A DNA stretch of 43,529 bases from Bacteriovorax sp. (GCA_014378525.1 JACMNL010000006.1:1-43529), one strand, 5' to 3'; counted from the first letter of the stretch, positions 33,725 to 43,372 are shown. A program made the numbers and translations. Notes: a model not told the origin generated them from the letters alone.

Positions 33725-35818
33725 ATTTTTAGGCTATTATCGCTGGCGGCCCTTACTTCATTTTGTTTTTCTGTGGCAGCACTGGCAAATCCAAATTTAA
33801 ATTTTGCATCAATCGCGATGGCAGACGATATTCCGTTTAAGCTTAACTATTCTCCAGTTGATTACGAATATGGAAAAGAGCTGGTTAATCTTTACAATGA
33901 TCTTTCAAAAAATGAACTGCGAAAATCTTCTGTCGATAAATTCGTAAACTGGAAATCTAAAAAGAATTCATTTTCACATTTAGATCCGGTTGTTGACCGC
34001 ATGGAACTGATTTCGAAAATTAAAGATCAGGATTCTTTTTACAACAACTGTACGATCCAGCCGCGTGCCGTAAATGAATTTACGGAGAGTCTAGCCCACA
34101 GAATGGACATCAGTCTCGATAAGTACTGCCGTTATTTATTTTTAAAGAATCTTGAAAAACTTTCTTCGAACATGAATCTCTCGACACGCGACCTGAATTA
34201 CCTGAAAGACGCTTCAGCATTTTTCGTGACGGGTGAAAATCAGACCGAAGTTTCATCGCTGCTAAAACATTTCAAAGCTAATAAAACTGAACACGAAAAG
34301 ATTTCAGATCTACTAATAGCTAAATATATTGAGTTCAAAGCAAGACCAACTTCTGCAATCCTTGTGAACCTTCATGTAAGCATCCTGCTGAACAAGTTCC
34401 TTGCTAACAACCTTCACCTCGACAGCAACACAGGTTCAATTTTCCAGGAAGAATTCTCGCGTTTAATAAAAGATTCACAAGAGCAATCTGACAAAGGTGA
34501 CTACGTTGCTGCAAAACAAAGTGTCATGTCTGCACTGACTTTCTATTCTAAAAACAAAAAGTTTATAGAAGTGAAAAAAGCATGGGTTGGTGTAACTCTT
34601 GCGGCCAAAGCTCTTTTTTATAAAGGTAAAGACTCCGATGCAATCGATATCTTTGCTCAGGCACGCTCAATTGCCTCTAAAGAAGATTTCTCTGAAGCAA
34701 CTTTCTATTTGTTATGGCCCCACCTGATTAATAAAGACTATAAAGCGATGAAAGCTGTCATCGAAAAAAACAACCTGGAAAAAAGTTTTGATAATTTTGA
34801 TTCAAAATTACAGTACTGGATTTCATTTGCGATTTTAAAAACAGGCGATACAAAAAAAGCGACGACCTACTTTCAAAAGATCATCAACTCTTCTCCTTAC
34901 TCCTTTTATTCGATCATTTCACTTAAAGAAATGGCAAACCTGAATAAGGGAATGAGCGAGCAGGATATTCTTGCAAAACTTATTTCTAAAGATTCACCTG
35001 CTGAATACAAGATGGATGTTGCAAGCGACACAATTAAAGATTCCCTTCGAAGACTTGCCGTGTGGAACAGTTTAGGAAACGAACGATTTGCGACACTTGA
35101 ACTTCGTTATATTCAGGGTCTGGATAAAAATGATGTGTTCACTGATAAAGAATTTGTAAAAACAGTAACCAATAATTCTTATAAAGAATTTGTAGTGTTG
35201 AACCTTGTCCGCCTGCTCCACTCTCAGGAAAAATTCGTAACTTCGTTTAAAGTTTTCCAGGATTCTCTGGGTGAAAACTCTTTAAGCTTAAACTACAGGT
35301 TAATTAAATATATTTTCCCTGTAACTTATCTGGGAATGATTGAGAAAAATTCAAACAACCTTGACCCGTTGGTTGTTATTTCATTAATCAGACAAGAGTC
35401 TGCGTTTAATCCACTTGCCACGTCTCGTGTTGGTGCCAAAGGCTTAATGCAATTGATGCCTGCAACAGCAAAACGTTTCAACCGCAAAATGAAAGTAAAA
35501 CATCTTGCAGACCCTGCGACTAACGTTTCTCTCGGAACGAAATATTTAAAGCAGTTATTCACACGATTTGATGGCAACCTGATTTATACACTGGCCTCTT
35601 ATAATGCCGGAGAAAACAGAATTGACCGCTGGAAAAAAGAAATCTTTAGAAATGATGATCCTCTGGCGACGATTGAATCGATTCCATTTGAAGAGACAAG
35701 AAATTATGTGAAACTTATTTATAGAAATAAGTTTTTCTACTCTCTTCTATCCAATCGCTCAGTTCTGACAACGTCTCTGGATGAGTCGTTTAAAGTTAGC
35801 TTTACTGACGCTAAATAA
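33725..35818 (+). CDS. Soluble-lytic-transglycosylase-like protein (SLT domain), apparent ATT start codon
   Basis: 697 residues if started at ATT 33725, 5 nt after GGAGG (33715-33719), giving a signal peptide (M)FRLLSLAALTSFCFSVAALA-N. The first standard codon in frame, GTG 33773, has no SD and would remove that peptide. Residues ~60-500 form an alpha-superhelical, TPR-like ring as in Slt70. The C-terminal SLT domain (~540-690) has catalytic E558 (IRQESAFNP), GAKGLMQLMPATA, and YNAGENRIDRW. It cleaves peptidoglycan glycan strands to 1,6-anhydro-MurNAc ends in the periplasm, a source of substrate for the recycling genes at 19-21 kb. Confidence 0.9.
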   Translation: MFRLLSLAALTSFCFSVAALANPNLNFASIAMADDIPFKLNYSPVDYEYGKELVNLYNDLSKNELRKSSVDKFVNWKSKKNSFSHLDPVVDRMELISKIKDQDSFYNNCTIQPRAVNEFTESLAHRMDISLDKYCRYLFLKNLEKLSSNMNLSTRDLNYLKDASAFFVTGENQTEVSSLLKHFKANKTEHEKISDLLIAKYIEFKARPTSAILVNLHVSILLNKFLANNLHLDSNTGSIFQEEFSRLIKDSQEQSDKGDYVAAKQSVMSALTFYSKNKKFIEVKKAWVGVTLAAKALFYKGKDSDAIDIFAQARSIASKEDFSEATFYLLWPHLINKDYKAMKAVIEKNNLEKSFDNFDSKLQYWISFAILKTGDTKKATTYFQKIINSSPYSFYSIISLKEMANLNKGMSEQDILAKLISKDSPAEYKMDVASDTIKDSLRRLAVWNSLGNERFATLELRYIQGLDKNDVFTDKEFVKTVTNNSYKEFVVLNLVRLLHSQEKFVTSFKVFQDSLGENSLSLNYRLIKYIFPVTYLGMIEKNSNNLDPLVVISLIRQESAFNPLATSRVGAKGLMQLMPATAKRFNRKMKVKHLADPATNVSLGTKYLKQLFTRFDGNLIYTLASYNAGENRIDRWKKEIFRNDDPLATIESIPFEETRNYVKLIYRNKFFYSLLSNRSVLTTSLDESFKVSFTDAK

Positions 35819-35819
35819 T

Positions 35820-37037
35820 TTATTCTTTTAAAAATTTTTGAATTGTAACTTGAGACTCGGGCTTCGCTAAAACTTCGAGATGCCCGAGTTTCGTATCAAC
35901 AGAAGAGAAATTAAACACTCTAAAAAATGCCAGTGGTGCTCCAGACCTGTCAGTCACAGTACCATCCCCATCAGTCGCATCTGACTTTTTGAAATCGTAA
36001 CCCAGTCTTTCACCATCTTGTTTCAATCGTGCAAATTCGAGAGTCTTGTGACCAAGACCACGCATGTGCAAAAGAGGAATTCGAATATTTGGATGATTTT
36101 TAATTGGTGCTCTCAAAAGCTCATGAAACTTTTCAGATCTCGCCATATATTTTTCAACAAAACTTCTCACGGCCATAACTTCATCCGGTTTCGCAAATTT
36201 GAAAGCTCCCCAGGTATTTTTCTGCCAATTATCGATGTTGTGAATCGCGAGCGATATTTTTTCGCCTTTTTCACTTATCCCGATATCCTCCCCTTTAGGC
36301 GGAAGAAAAAAGAAAGTAGATTTGAAACTTGAATAGTCTCTGTCTGATAGAAGTTTGCGGTTTATTCCAACTCTTGTTCCATCTTCCATATCGCGGAATA
36401 AAATCATCAGGCCATGAAGAGGCGGAGCGATCAATGCGAGCTTCTTGATGTGTTTCAATCCTTCCCAGTTCTCAATAGCAGTATCGACATCCTGAGCACC
36501 GTAACGAATGTAATACGACATCAACAGAGCACCCTGACTGTGACTGACGACATAGAGTTCATCATTCGGTCCGAGGTTAAAACTTTTTATTTTTTGATCG
36601 ATAACTTTTAACGAGCTGACAAAATCGTCGCGCCAGTCATAAGCGACGACTTCGAGATGCATTTTATTTTCGAGAGCGAACTTATCCAGTTGCTCCAATG
36701 TCGACTGATAAGAATCCACATCCCATACTTTTGGAAGTACACGCACGTTTCTTAAAACTTCAGTCACAACTAATTTATTATTGGGGCCAATTGTTGTTCC
36801 CGGAATTTCGTCAGCTACGCCAGTCTGGCTGAATAAAAAATTTGAAGCTTTCGCCCAGCGGATTTTTCCGGTCTTCTCTTCTTTGAGCATTGAACCGTAG
36901 TAACCGGGAACGAATAGAATAATTTTTTTTGGCATAGATGGATCGAAAGGAACTTTATTTGAACTGATTTCGGTATTGCTTGATGAACAGGCCATAACCG
37001 AAATCAGTATAATGATTTTTACTAAATGATTAAACAT
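35820..37037 (-). CDS. LCAT-like alpha/beta-hydrolase lipoprotein
   Basis: 405 residues from ATG 37037, overlapping the ychF end by 8 nt. Lipoprotein signal with lipobox VMAC (C17). The hydrolase core opens with KKIILFVPGYYGSML and carries the nucleophile elbow SHSQG (S167), the lecithin:cholesterol-acyltransferase style; DGDGTVTDRSGAP and KLGHLEVL probably hold the acid and His. It would act on lipids or esters at the envelope, possibly phospholipids of prey or self. Substrate not determinable. It lies downstream of prs-pth-ychF and is probably cotranscribed. Confidence 0.83.
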   Translation of the reverse strand: MFNHLVKIIILISVMACSSSNTEISSNKVPFDPSMPKKIILFVPGYYGSMLKEEKTGKIRWAKASNFLFSQTGVADEIPGTTIGPNNKLVVTEVLRNVRVLPKVWDVDSYQSTLEQLDKFALENKMHLEVVAYDWRDDFVSSLKVIDQKIKSFNLGPNDELYVVSHSQGALLMSYYIRYGAQDVDTAIENWEGLKHIKKLALIAPPLHGLMILFRDMEDGTRVGINRKLLSDRDYSSFKSTFFFLPPKGEDIGISEKGEKISLAIHNIDNWQKNTWGAFKFAKPDEVMAVRSFVEKYMARSEKFHELLRAPIKNHPNIRIPLLHMRGLGHKTLEFARLKQDGERLGYDFKKSDATDGDGTVTDRSGAPLAFFRVFNFSSVDTKLGHLEVLAKPESQVTIQKFLKE

Positions 37038-38139
37038 TGAACCTGAAGTGCATGATGTCGCCATCCTTCACTAAGTATTCTTTTCCTTCAACCCTGAACT
37101 TACCTGCTTCTTTAACTTTTGCTTCAGAACCAAATTTAATTAAATCGTCGTAATGGAAAACTTCTGCCTTGATGAATCCTCGCTCGAAGTCTGTGTGAAT
37201 AACACCAGCACATTGAGGAGCTTTGAATCCGTCATGGAATGTCCATGCACGAACTTCTTTTACACCGGCAGTGAAATAAGTTTTTAAGCCAAGCATATGG
37301 TAAGCAGCACGAGTAAGTTTATCTAAACCAGACTCTGTGATACCAGCTGCTTCTAAAAATTCTTTTTTCTCTTCAAGAGTTTCGAGTGCTGCGATTTCTG
37401 ATTCTAGTTTTCCACAAAGAATCATCACTTCTGAATTTTCATTTTTTGCATATTCTCTGACCACTTTTACGTGCTCATTATCTTTTGTCATACCGTCTTC
37501 ATCAACGTTGCAAAGGTAAATAACTTTTTTCATCGTGATCAAGTTTAAATCTTCTAAGGCTAATTTATCTTCTTCAGACATAGATGAGTTTCTTGCTGCA
37601 ATTCCAGATTCAAGTTCTGTTTTTAGTTTTTCTAAAAGTGGAAGTTGAATTTTAGCGAGCGTTAAAACTTCTTTGTTTTGTGACTTTAAAAGTTTTGGAA
37701 TGTTTTGAAGTTTTTTATCAACAACCTCAAGGTCGGCAAAAGCTAACTCAAGATTGATTGTTTCGATATCGTCTTTTGGATTAACTTTTCCGTGAACGTG
37801 AATGATGTCTCCGTCTTCGAAACAACGAACTACGTGAACGATTCCATTAACAGATCTGATGTGACCTAAGAATTGGTTTCCTAGTCCTTCACCTTTTGAG
37901 GCACCTTTTACAAGGCCCGCGATATCTACGAATTCTACTGTCGTATAAATCATTTTTTCAGGTCCGATGATGTCACCGATCGCTTTCATACGTGGGTCGT
38001 GCATTGCTACAATCCCAACGTTTGGCTCGATTGTACAAAACGGATAGTTCGCTGCTTCTGCAGGAGCTGATGTGATCGCTGAAAAGATTGTCGATTTACC
38101 TACGTTTGGAAGACCAACAATTCCACAATTTAATGCCAT
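37030..38139 (-). CDS. ychF: Ribosome-associated GTPase/ATPase YchF (EngD)
   Basis: 369 residues, full length. P-loop GLPNVGKST near the start, VDIAGLVKGASKGEGLGNQFL, the NVDE specificity motif (YLCNVDEDG; YchF has lost the NKxD of GTPases and hydrolyses ATP), a coiled-coil insert, and the C-terminal TGS domain (TYFTAGVKEVRAWTFHDG, DLIKFGSEA). It binds ribosomes and affects stress responses and translation-factor function. It follows pth by 18 nt, the common bacterial arrangement. Confidence 0.96.
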   Translation of the reverse strand: MALNCGIVGLPNVGKSTIFSAITSAPAEAANYPFCTIEPNVGIVAMHDPRMKAIGDIIGPEKMIYTTVEFVDIAGLVKGASKGEGLGNQFLGHIRSVNGIVHVVRCFEDGDIIHVHGKVNPKDDIETINLELAFADLEVVDKKLQNIPKLLKSQNKEVLTLAKIQLPLLEKLKTELESGIAARNSSMSEEDKLALEDLNLITMKKVIYLCNVDEDGMTKDNEHVKVVREYAKNENSEVMILCGKLESEIAALETLEEKKEFLEAAGITESGLDKLTRAAYHMLGLKTYFTAGVKEVRAWTFHDGFKAPQCAGVIHTDFERGFIKAEVFHYDDLIKFGSEAKVKEAGKFRVEGKEYLVKDGDIMHFRFNV

Positions 38140-38157
38140 AAAACCCTCTATATTATT

Positions 38158-38727
38158 TTAAACAATTTTCTTTTTACTATATGTCGTCGCGGCTTTTTCA
38201 AAACCAACTTTGATATACTGCTCGAGTGCTTCAGCCGTGCCTTTTAAAACGTGGCGGAAAAAATCTTTATCTTCACCTTCATACCCTGACAAAACCCAAT
38301 TGGAAACATCGCCATGGACAGGGCGGCCGATTCCGACTCTCACTCGTCTAAAGTCCTGAGTTCCCAGGAGACCAGCAATAGATTTTAGTCCGTTGTGACC
38401 CGCTAAACCACCGCCATTCTTAAAGGCGATCGTTCCGAATGGTAAATCCAGTTCATCATGAACCACTAAAATATTCTCAACCGGGATTTTGAAAAAGTTC
38501 ATTAAGGGCTGAACACTTTCTCCCGAGAGATTCATAAACGTCTGTGGTTTAAGAAAATAGATTTTTTCGTCGCCATTCTGGTGAACAGCATACTGGCCTT
38601 TAAATTTATCATTCCAGCGAAGGTTGCCTGAAAAACTTAGTTCTTCAAAAACATCCCAGCCGATATTGTGACGTGAATAATGGTATTTTGATCCGGGATT
38701 TCCCAGCCCAATAATTAATCTATCCAT
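38158..38727 (-). CDS. pth: Peptidyl-tRNA hydrolase
   Basis: 189 residues. LIIGLGNPGSKYHYSRHNIG (N10, catalytic H20), KPQTFMNLSGESV, HDELDLPFG with catalytic-support D91, GGGLAGHNGLKSI and FRRVRVGIGRP. It releases peptides from prematurely dropped peptidyl-tRNA. It sits between prs and ychF with a 9-nt gap to prs; rplY (L25/CTC), often present between prs and pth, is absent. Confidence 0.96.
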   Translation of the reverse strand: MDRLIIGLGNPGSKYHYSRHNIGWDVFEELSFSGNLRWNDKFKGQYAVHQNGDEKIYFLKPQTFMNLSGESVQPLMNFFKIPVENILVVHDELDLPFGTIAFKNGGGLAGHNGLKSIAGLLGTQDFRRVRVGIGRPVHGDVSNWVLSGYEGEDKDFFRHVLKGTAEALEQYIKVGFEKAATTYSKKKIV

Positions 38728-38736
38728 GGGCGCGTC

Positions 38737-39681
38737 CTAGATGAACAGCGAGCTGACAGAATCGTTATTGAATGTTCTGTGAATGGCTTTTGCCAGAAGC
38801 TCTGCAGTCGATAAAACTTTAATTTTTTCGCATTTTTTTGCAGCGTCTGTTAGCTGGATTGTATCTGTTACGATGACTCTGTCTAGTTCCACACAGTCAG
38901 TAATTCTTTGAATAGCTGGATCTGAAAATACCGGGTGAGTTGCACAGGCATAAACTTTTGTTGCACCATTTTTCTTAAGGGCCTTACAAGCTTCTACCAG
39001 TGTTCCTGCTGTGTCGATCATATCGTCGATGATGATACATTCTTTCCCGGCAACGTTACCGATAACGTTCATCGCCTCGGCGATATTTTTTCCAGTTCTA
39101 CGTTTATCGATCATGGCGATATCTGCATTTAATTTTTTTGCATAAAAACGAACGCGCTCAACACCGCCAGCATCAGGAGAAACGAACACAGAGTTTTCCG
39201 TGAAGATTTCTTTTTTGATGTACTGGAGAATAACCGGTGAAGCGTAAATGTTATCGAAAGGAATATTGAAAAACCCCTGAATCTGTCCGGCGTGAAGGTC
39301 CATCGTTACAACTCTTGTTGCTCCGGCAACAGTTACAATGTCTGCAACAAGTTTTGCTGAGATCGGAGTTCTAGGAGATGCTTTTCTATCTTGTCTTGCG
39401 TATCCGTAGAATGGGATGACCGCTGTGATTGATGAAGCCGATGCGCGTTTAAGTGCATCGATCATTATCAGAAGTTCCATCAAAGAATCGTTAACCGGTG
39501 CACTCGTTGACTGAACAACAAAAACATCAGCACCGCGAACATGCTTTTCGATTTCACAGAAAATCTCTCCGTTCGCGAAACGAACTAATTGAGGATTAAC
39601 TAACGGCACATCTAAAAAGTCTGATATTTGGTTTGCGAGTGATGGGTTTGAAGAACCAGAAACTAGTACGATTCGTTTCAT
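38737..39681 (-). CDS. prs: Ribose-phosphate pyrophosphokinase
   Basis: 314 residues from ATG 39681 (MKRIVLVSGSSNP; AAGGA SD 5 nt upstream). A longer open frame reaches 39783 but runs through tRNA-Gln and is rejected. RQDRKASPRTPISAKLVAD, TMDLHAGQIQGFF and the PRPP-binding loop IIDDMIDTAGTL are all present. It makes PRPP from ribose-5-phosphate and ATP for nucleotide, His and Trp synthesis. Confidence 0.96.
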   Translation of the reverse strand: MKRIVLVSGSSNPSLANQISDFLDVPLVNPQLVRFANGEIFCEIEKHVRGADVFVVQSTSAPVNDSLMELLIMIDALKRASASSITAVIPFYGYARQDRKASPRTPISAKLVADIVTVAGATRVVTMDLHAGQIQGFFNIPFDNIYASPVILQYIKKEIFTENSVFVSPDAGGVERVRFYAKKLNADIAMIDKRRTGKNIAEAMNVIGNVAGKECIIIDDMIDTAGTLVEACKALKKNGATKVYACATHPVFSDPAIQRITDCVELDRVIVTDTIQLTDAAKKCEKIKVLSTAELLAKAIHRTFNNDSVSSLFI

Positions 39682-39712
39682 AAGATCCTTGTAAAAAATG
39701 TGAGAGTAAAAA

Positions 39713-39787
39713 TGGTTGGGGTGCAAGGATTCGAACCTTGGCATGGCAGAATCAAAATCTGCAGACTTACCACTTGTCGACACCCCA
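39713..39787 (-). tRNA. tRNA-Gln (TTG)
   Basis: Minus-strand cloverleaf. The acceptor stem TGGGGTG/CACCCCA has seven pairs, the anticodon stem GCAGA/TCTGC closes loop TTTTGAT with anticodon TTG, the T arm is CAAGG-TTCGAAT-CCTTG, the discriminator is A and CCA is encoded (39713-39715). It lies 31 nt upstream of prs and is probably on the same transcript. Confidence 0.95.
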
Positions 39788-39803
39788 ATACATTTGTGGA
39801 TTC

Positions 39804-39832
39804 AATATAAACTTTAAGAGCTGTTTTTACAA
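39804..39832 (-). promoter_or_regulatory. Promoter of tRNA-Gln (and probably prs-pth-ychF)
   Basis: -35 TTGTAA (39827-39832) and -10 TATATT (39804-39809) on the minus strand, 17-nt spacer. The -35 overlaps the PBP stop. The start would be near 39797, 10 nt before the tRNA. Confidence 0.6.
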
Positions 39833-41767
39833 GATCAAATCACAGCTGAATTGCTGAAAACGTCTGCCGCGATCGCGGTAATAATTTTGAAAGACATCAA
39901 ATGCTGTGGTCGCACCGTATAATCCCAGAGATTTTGTTTTACGCTCTCCTTCATACCCGACCCAGATGAGCGTGATATTTTTTCCATCGAAAGCAACATA
40001 CCAGTTATCGTAACCATTATTGGTAGTTCCGGTTTTTCCGAAGAACCTTAGCTTCTGCATTACAACGTCGACAGCGCGCTCAACCGTCGTCTGATTCGGG
40101 TCAGACATAATCTGCAGAACAGATTGGTCCATGAATCTTTCACTGTTTTTTATTTTGCCGCACTCTGTTCTAATAAACTTTACGTAAATATCGCGAAGTT
40201 CACTCATACTGAGTTCCATACTTCCTAAAAGTTCCGACGGGTAATCACCCAATGGAGTTTTAAGATCGGGAAAGTAAAATTTCATTTTTTCTTCGACGAC
40301 TGGAAATCCTAAGTCGTTGGCAACTCTGATCACGGGACGGTTATAAGATTTCATCAGTGCTTCTGTCATTGTGATCTGAGGCTCGGTTATTTTGTGAGCT
40401 TCTTTTGGTGTCCACGGCCCTGATTTTAATTTAAGCGTGATAGGATCCGTCGAAACATAATCATCCATTCTGCGGCCGAGATCTTCAAAGATACTATAGA
40501 TGATTGGCTTGATCGAACTTCCGACCTGGTGTTTTTCTGTGTTGAGAGCTTTCTCTTTATTTCTTTCTACACGCGAGTAATAGCTGTACCACTGATCTGA
40601 ATTCAGAGGTCCAAGCATAACCTTTACAGATATATCAACAGTGTTGAATTTGTCGTTAAAGCGGTCTGAAATTTTTTGTTTAACGTCGGCAACTTTTTGG
40701 ATCAGAACAAATTTTTCGTAATTCGAAAGAGTAGGCTCATGATCATTAAGCGTTCGCCAGATTGATTGATGATATCTGGTCGTTTCAAGTTTTTGTAAAC
40801 GGGCGACGAAAGTGTCCCAGTCTTTTTTCTTCCAGATTAAAGTCAGGTCATTCGGAACTGAGTTTTCTTGAATTAGTTTTTTATAAACTACTTCAGCTCT
40901 CTCCTGAAGGCGTTCGATTTTTTTCAATGGATGAAAATATCCCGGGCCCTTTAAAAGTCCGATAAGGATTGCACCTTCAAAGGAAGTAATGTCTGCCGGT
41001 TTTTTTCCAAAGTAAAAAAGTGAAGCGGCCATGACCCCTTTCATTTTTATACCTTGAAGTGCGCCCCAGTGAACTTCATTTAAGTAAGCTTCAAGGATTT
41101 TTTCTTTTGGAAATTTTGTTTCGATATAGATTGAAACAATCATTTCTTTCAGTTTTCTGGAAAAAGTTTTTTCATTGGTAAAAAACAAGTTTTTCACGAG
41201 CTGCTGTGAAATCGTAGATCCACCCTGCGTGTACTTCATCGTTTTTAAATTTGTAACGAAGGCCCTGAATAAAGATTTTAAATCGATACCGAAGTGATCA
41301 AGATAGCGCTGGTCTTCAACACCGATTAAACCTTTCCAGAAAATTGATGGAATGTATTCAAACGGAAGATAGTGCTGGTAACAATAAAGTTCAGTACAAT
41401 CATTTGCCATTAAATTTTTAAATTCGACATTTTTGTTAACTTGTAAAACACCGGAAACTTCTTTTAACTCTGTTAGCTCGCCACTTTCGCGTGTGCGGGC
41501 CATGAAATCCTCAAAGGTGTTTTTCTCTGCGGTAAACAGGAAAAACTTTTGCAGTTCTTCACGTTTTACAAGCGAACCCTCATCGAGAACGATGGGTGCT
41601 GATGGTGTTGTATAGGGATCGTAATTTTTAGAAATTTTTTCTTCGAGAAGAGCAACCGATGTTTCATTTAATGTCGTTTTGACAAAAATGAAAACTCCAA
41701 TTGAGACTAGAATCACTAGTCCGAGTAGTGCGATAAATATACGAATTGCCCATTGCTTCATCTTCAA
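39827..41767 (-). CDS. Class A penicillin-binding protein (GT51 transglycosylase + transpeptidase)
   Basis: 646 residues with an N-terminal anchor (~7-30). GT51: catalytic E151 (IGVEDQRYLDHFGID), GGSTISQQLVKNLF (182-195), second-Glu region KILEAYLNEVHWG. Transpeptidase: S417-x-x-K420 (VGSSIKP), SYN (474-476), KTG (578-580). It polymerises and cross-links peptidoglycan in the periplasm. The ~110 residues between anchor and GT51 could be a UB2H-like docking region. Shorter than E. coli PBP1b (844), with a compact transpeptidase. Divergent from the porin-like gene. Confidence 0.93.
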   Translation of the reverse strand: MKMKQWAIRIFIALLGLVILVSIGVFIFVKTTLNETSVALLEEKISKNYDPYTTPSAPIVLDEGSLVKREELQKFFLFTAEKNTFEDFMARTRESGELTELKEVSGVLQVNKNVEFKNLMANDCTELYCYQHYLPFEYIPSIFWKGLIGVEDQRYLDHFGIDLKSLFRAFVTNLKTMKYTQGGSTISQQLVKNLFFTNEKTFSRKLKEMIVSIYIETKFPKEKILEAYLNEVHWGALQGIKMKGVMAASLFYFGKKPADITSFEGAILIGLLKGPGYFHPLKKIERLQERAEVVYKKLIQENSVPNDLTLIWKKKDWDTFVARLQKLETTRYHQSIWRTLNDHEPTLSNYEKFVLIQKVADVKQKISDRFNDKFNTVDISVKVMLGPLNSDQWYSYYSRVERNKEKALNTEKHQVGSSIKPIIYSIFEDLGRRMDDYVSTDPITLKLKSGPWTPKEAHKITEPQITMTEALMKSYNRPVIRVANDLGFPVVEEKMKFYFPDLKTPLGDYPSELLGSMELSMSELRDIYVKFIRTECGKIKNSERFMDQSVLQIMSDPNQTTVERAVDVVMQKLRFFGKTGTTNNGYDNWYVAFDGKNITLIWVGYEGERKTKSLGLYGATTAFDVFQNYYRDRGRRFQQFSCDLIL

Positions 41768-41831
41768 AATCTTCTCAATAAACTTCTGTATTAACTACAA
41801 GTTTCTGTGGTTATTTTTATGGTTTCACGTT

Positions 41832-41860
41832 TTGACTTAACTACTACCATTTCATATAGT
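41832..41860 (+). promoter_or_regulatory. Strong promoter of the porin-like gene
   Basis: -35 TTGACT (41832-41837), 17-nt spacer, -10 TATAGT (41855-41860). The leader of about 45 nt ends with GGAG 7 nt before ATG 41912. Confidence 0.7.
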
Positions 41861-41911
41861 ATTTTGATAAAACTTTCCAATGTTAATTGACTTCTTTTTT
41901 TGGAGTATTTC

Positions 41912-43372
41912 ATGACTATGTCTCTGAACAGATTGTACGTCCTCGCACTTTTGGCAGTTGTTCCTGCTACATCTTTCGCCCTTCCAATAGACTGGCATGG
42001 TGCCTTCGGTGTTGACACAACTCTTCTAAGTGGAGCTCGTCGTGTAAAATCTAAAGCTGCTTTAACTGCTGCAAACCCAGGTTCACAAGAAGTGGCCCTT
42101 GATGCTGGCGATAAACAAACTGCTGAATGGCAAAGTTATGTTTTTAAATTAGCTCCAACTATGATCATTAATGACGCAGCTACTTTTAAAGGTGAGCTGA
42201 CAACTGGATATGCTAACGGCGGATACCTTGGCGATTCTTTCGCTACTGATGCTGTTAACTCAAACAATGTTCCGGTTTATTACCATACACAATCTTCTAA
42301 TGGCGCAAACATCAACGTTAGAAAAGCTTACCTTGAATTATATTCTGACACTGCTACTTACCAGATTGGTCGCCACACAATTAACTGGGGACTTGGTGCT
42401 GTTTACAACGACGGTAACGATACCTGGGATCGCCACTCTTCAGTTCGCGATGGTGCGACGATGAAATTAAAAATTGGAAACTTCTACGTAAGTCCATTCT
42501 GGTCAAAAGTTTCAAACGGCGGAGGAATCACAATGGGAACTGCTGCAAAAGAATTCGGAGCAGGTTTATTATATGACAATCCGGAAAGAGATATTGCTTT
42601 CGGACTTCTTTACACAGTTAGAAGCAACAATCAAAACAGCACACTTAAATCTGCCGTAGACGCTCCATACACTTCAGTGACTCTTGGAGAATCAAGCGTA
42701 AAGATCACAGATATTTATTTAAAAAAGGAACTAGGGAAATTTGATATCGCTGTTGAAGTACCTCTTGTTTCTGGAGACCTAGGAAGAAATACAATTGGGC
42801 AAGTAAGAAGTTATTCAGCAAAGGCAGTTGTAGTTGAAGCAAATTACAAAGCAAGTGACTTCTGGACATTCGGATTCAACGGCGGGAAAGTTGCCGGTGA
42901 TGATGGATCTCCATCAAAATTCGGAGCAATGTATTTAAACCCGAACTATCAGGTTGCAAATATTCTTTTCCGTTACAACTTGAATGCAATTGGAAACCAT
43001 GCTCAAAGTATTTACGATTCATACATTACGAATGCACTTTATTTAAAACTTAAATCAAGCTACAGCACTGAGAAGTGGACGTTCGATACTGGTCTTATTT
43101 ATGCTAAAGCAGAGGAAGCCGCTTCAGCTGGTAAACAAGCGTACAACCATACTAAAAATACAATCTTCACGGCCGTAACAAACCAGTCTAAAGATCTTGG
43201 AACAGAAATCGATTTCAATGCTACATACAAGTGGAATAACGAAATCAGAGTTGGTGGTGGCTTCGGTTACCTGATCACTGGTGACTATTTCAGTTATACT
43301 AACGACGCTGCCAATGTGAACGAAAAGAAAAGTTCGATGTTAATCCAGGTTAATACTTCAGTTACATTTTAA
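41912..43372 (+). CDS. Outer-membrane porin-like beta-barrel protein
   Basis: 486 residues from ATG 41912 (SD GGAG; TTG 41900 overlaps the SD). Signal peptide MTMSLNRLYVLALLAVVPATSFA-L. The mature chain is almost entirely alternating beta strands with aromatic girdles (YKWNNEIRVGGGFGYLITGDY) and ends in the BAM signal-like VTF. AYLELYSDTATYQIGRHTINWGLGAVY resembles the QxGRxxxxWG strand of carbohydrate- or alginate-type porins. With a strong promoter and own terminator it is probably an abundant surface protein; the substrate is unknown. Confidence 0.8.
   Translation: MTMSLNRLYVLALLAVVPATSFALPIDWHGAFGVDTTLLSGARRVKSKAALTAANPGSQEVALDAGDKQTAEWQSYVFKLAPTMIINDAATFKGELTTGYANGGYLGDSFATDAVNSNNVPVYYHTQSSNGANINVRKAYLELYSDTATYQIGRHTINWGLGAVYNDGNDTWDRHSSVRDGATMKLKIGNFYVSPFWSKVSNGGGITMGTAAKEFGAGLLYDNPERDIAFGLLYTVRSNNQNSTLKSAVDAPYTSVTLGESSVKITDIYLKKELGKFDIAVEVPLVSGDLGRNTIGQVRSYSAKAVVVEANYKASDFWTFGFNGGKVAGDDGSPSKFGAMYLNPNYQVANILFRYNLNAIGNHAQSIYDSYITNALYLKLKSSYSTEKWTFDTGLIYAKAEEAASAGKQAYNHTKNTIFTAVTNQSKDLGTEIDFNATYKWNNEIRVGGGFGYLITGDYFSYTNDAANVNEKKSSMLIQVNTSVTF

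Noticed and set aside
39682-39783. Upstream extension of prs by 34 codons
   Set aside because: It reads through the tRNA-Gln gene; ATG 39681 has its own AAGGA site and matches the family N-terminus.
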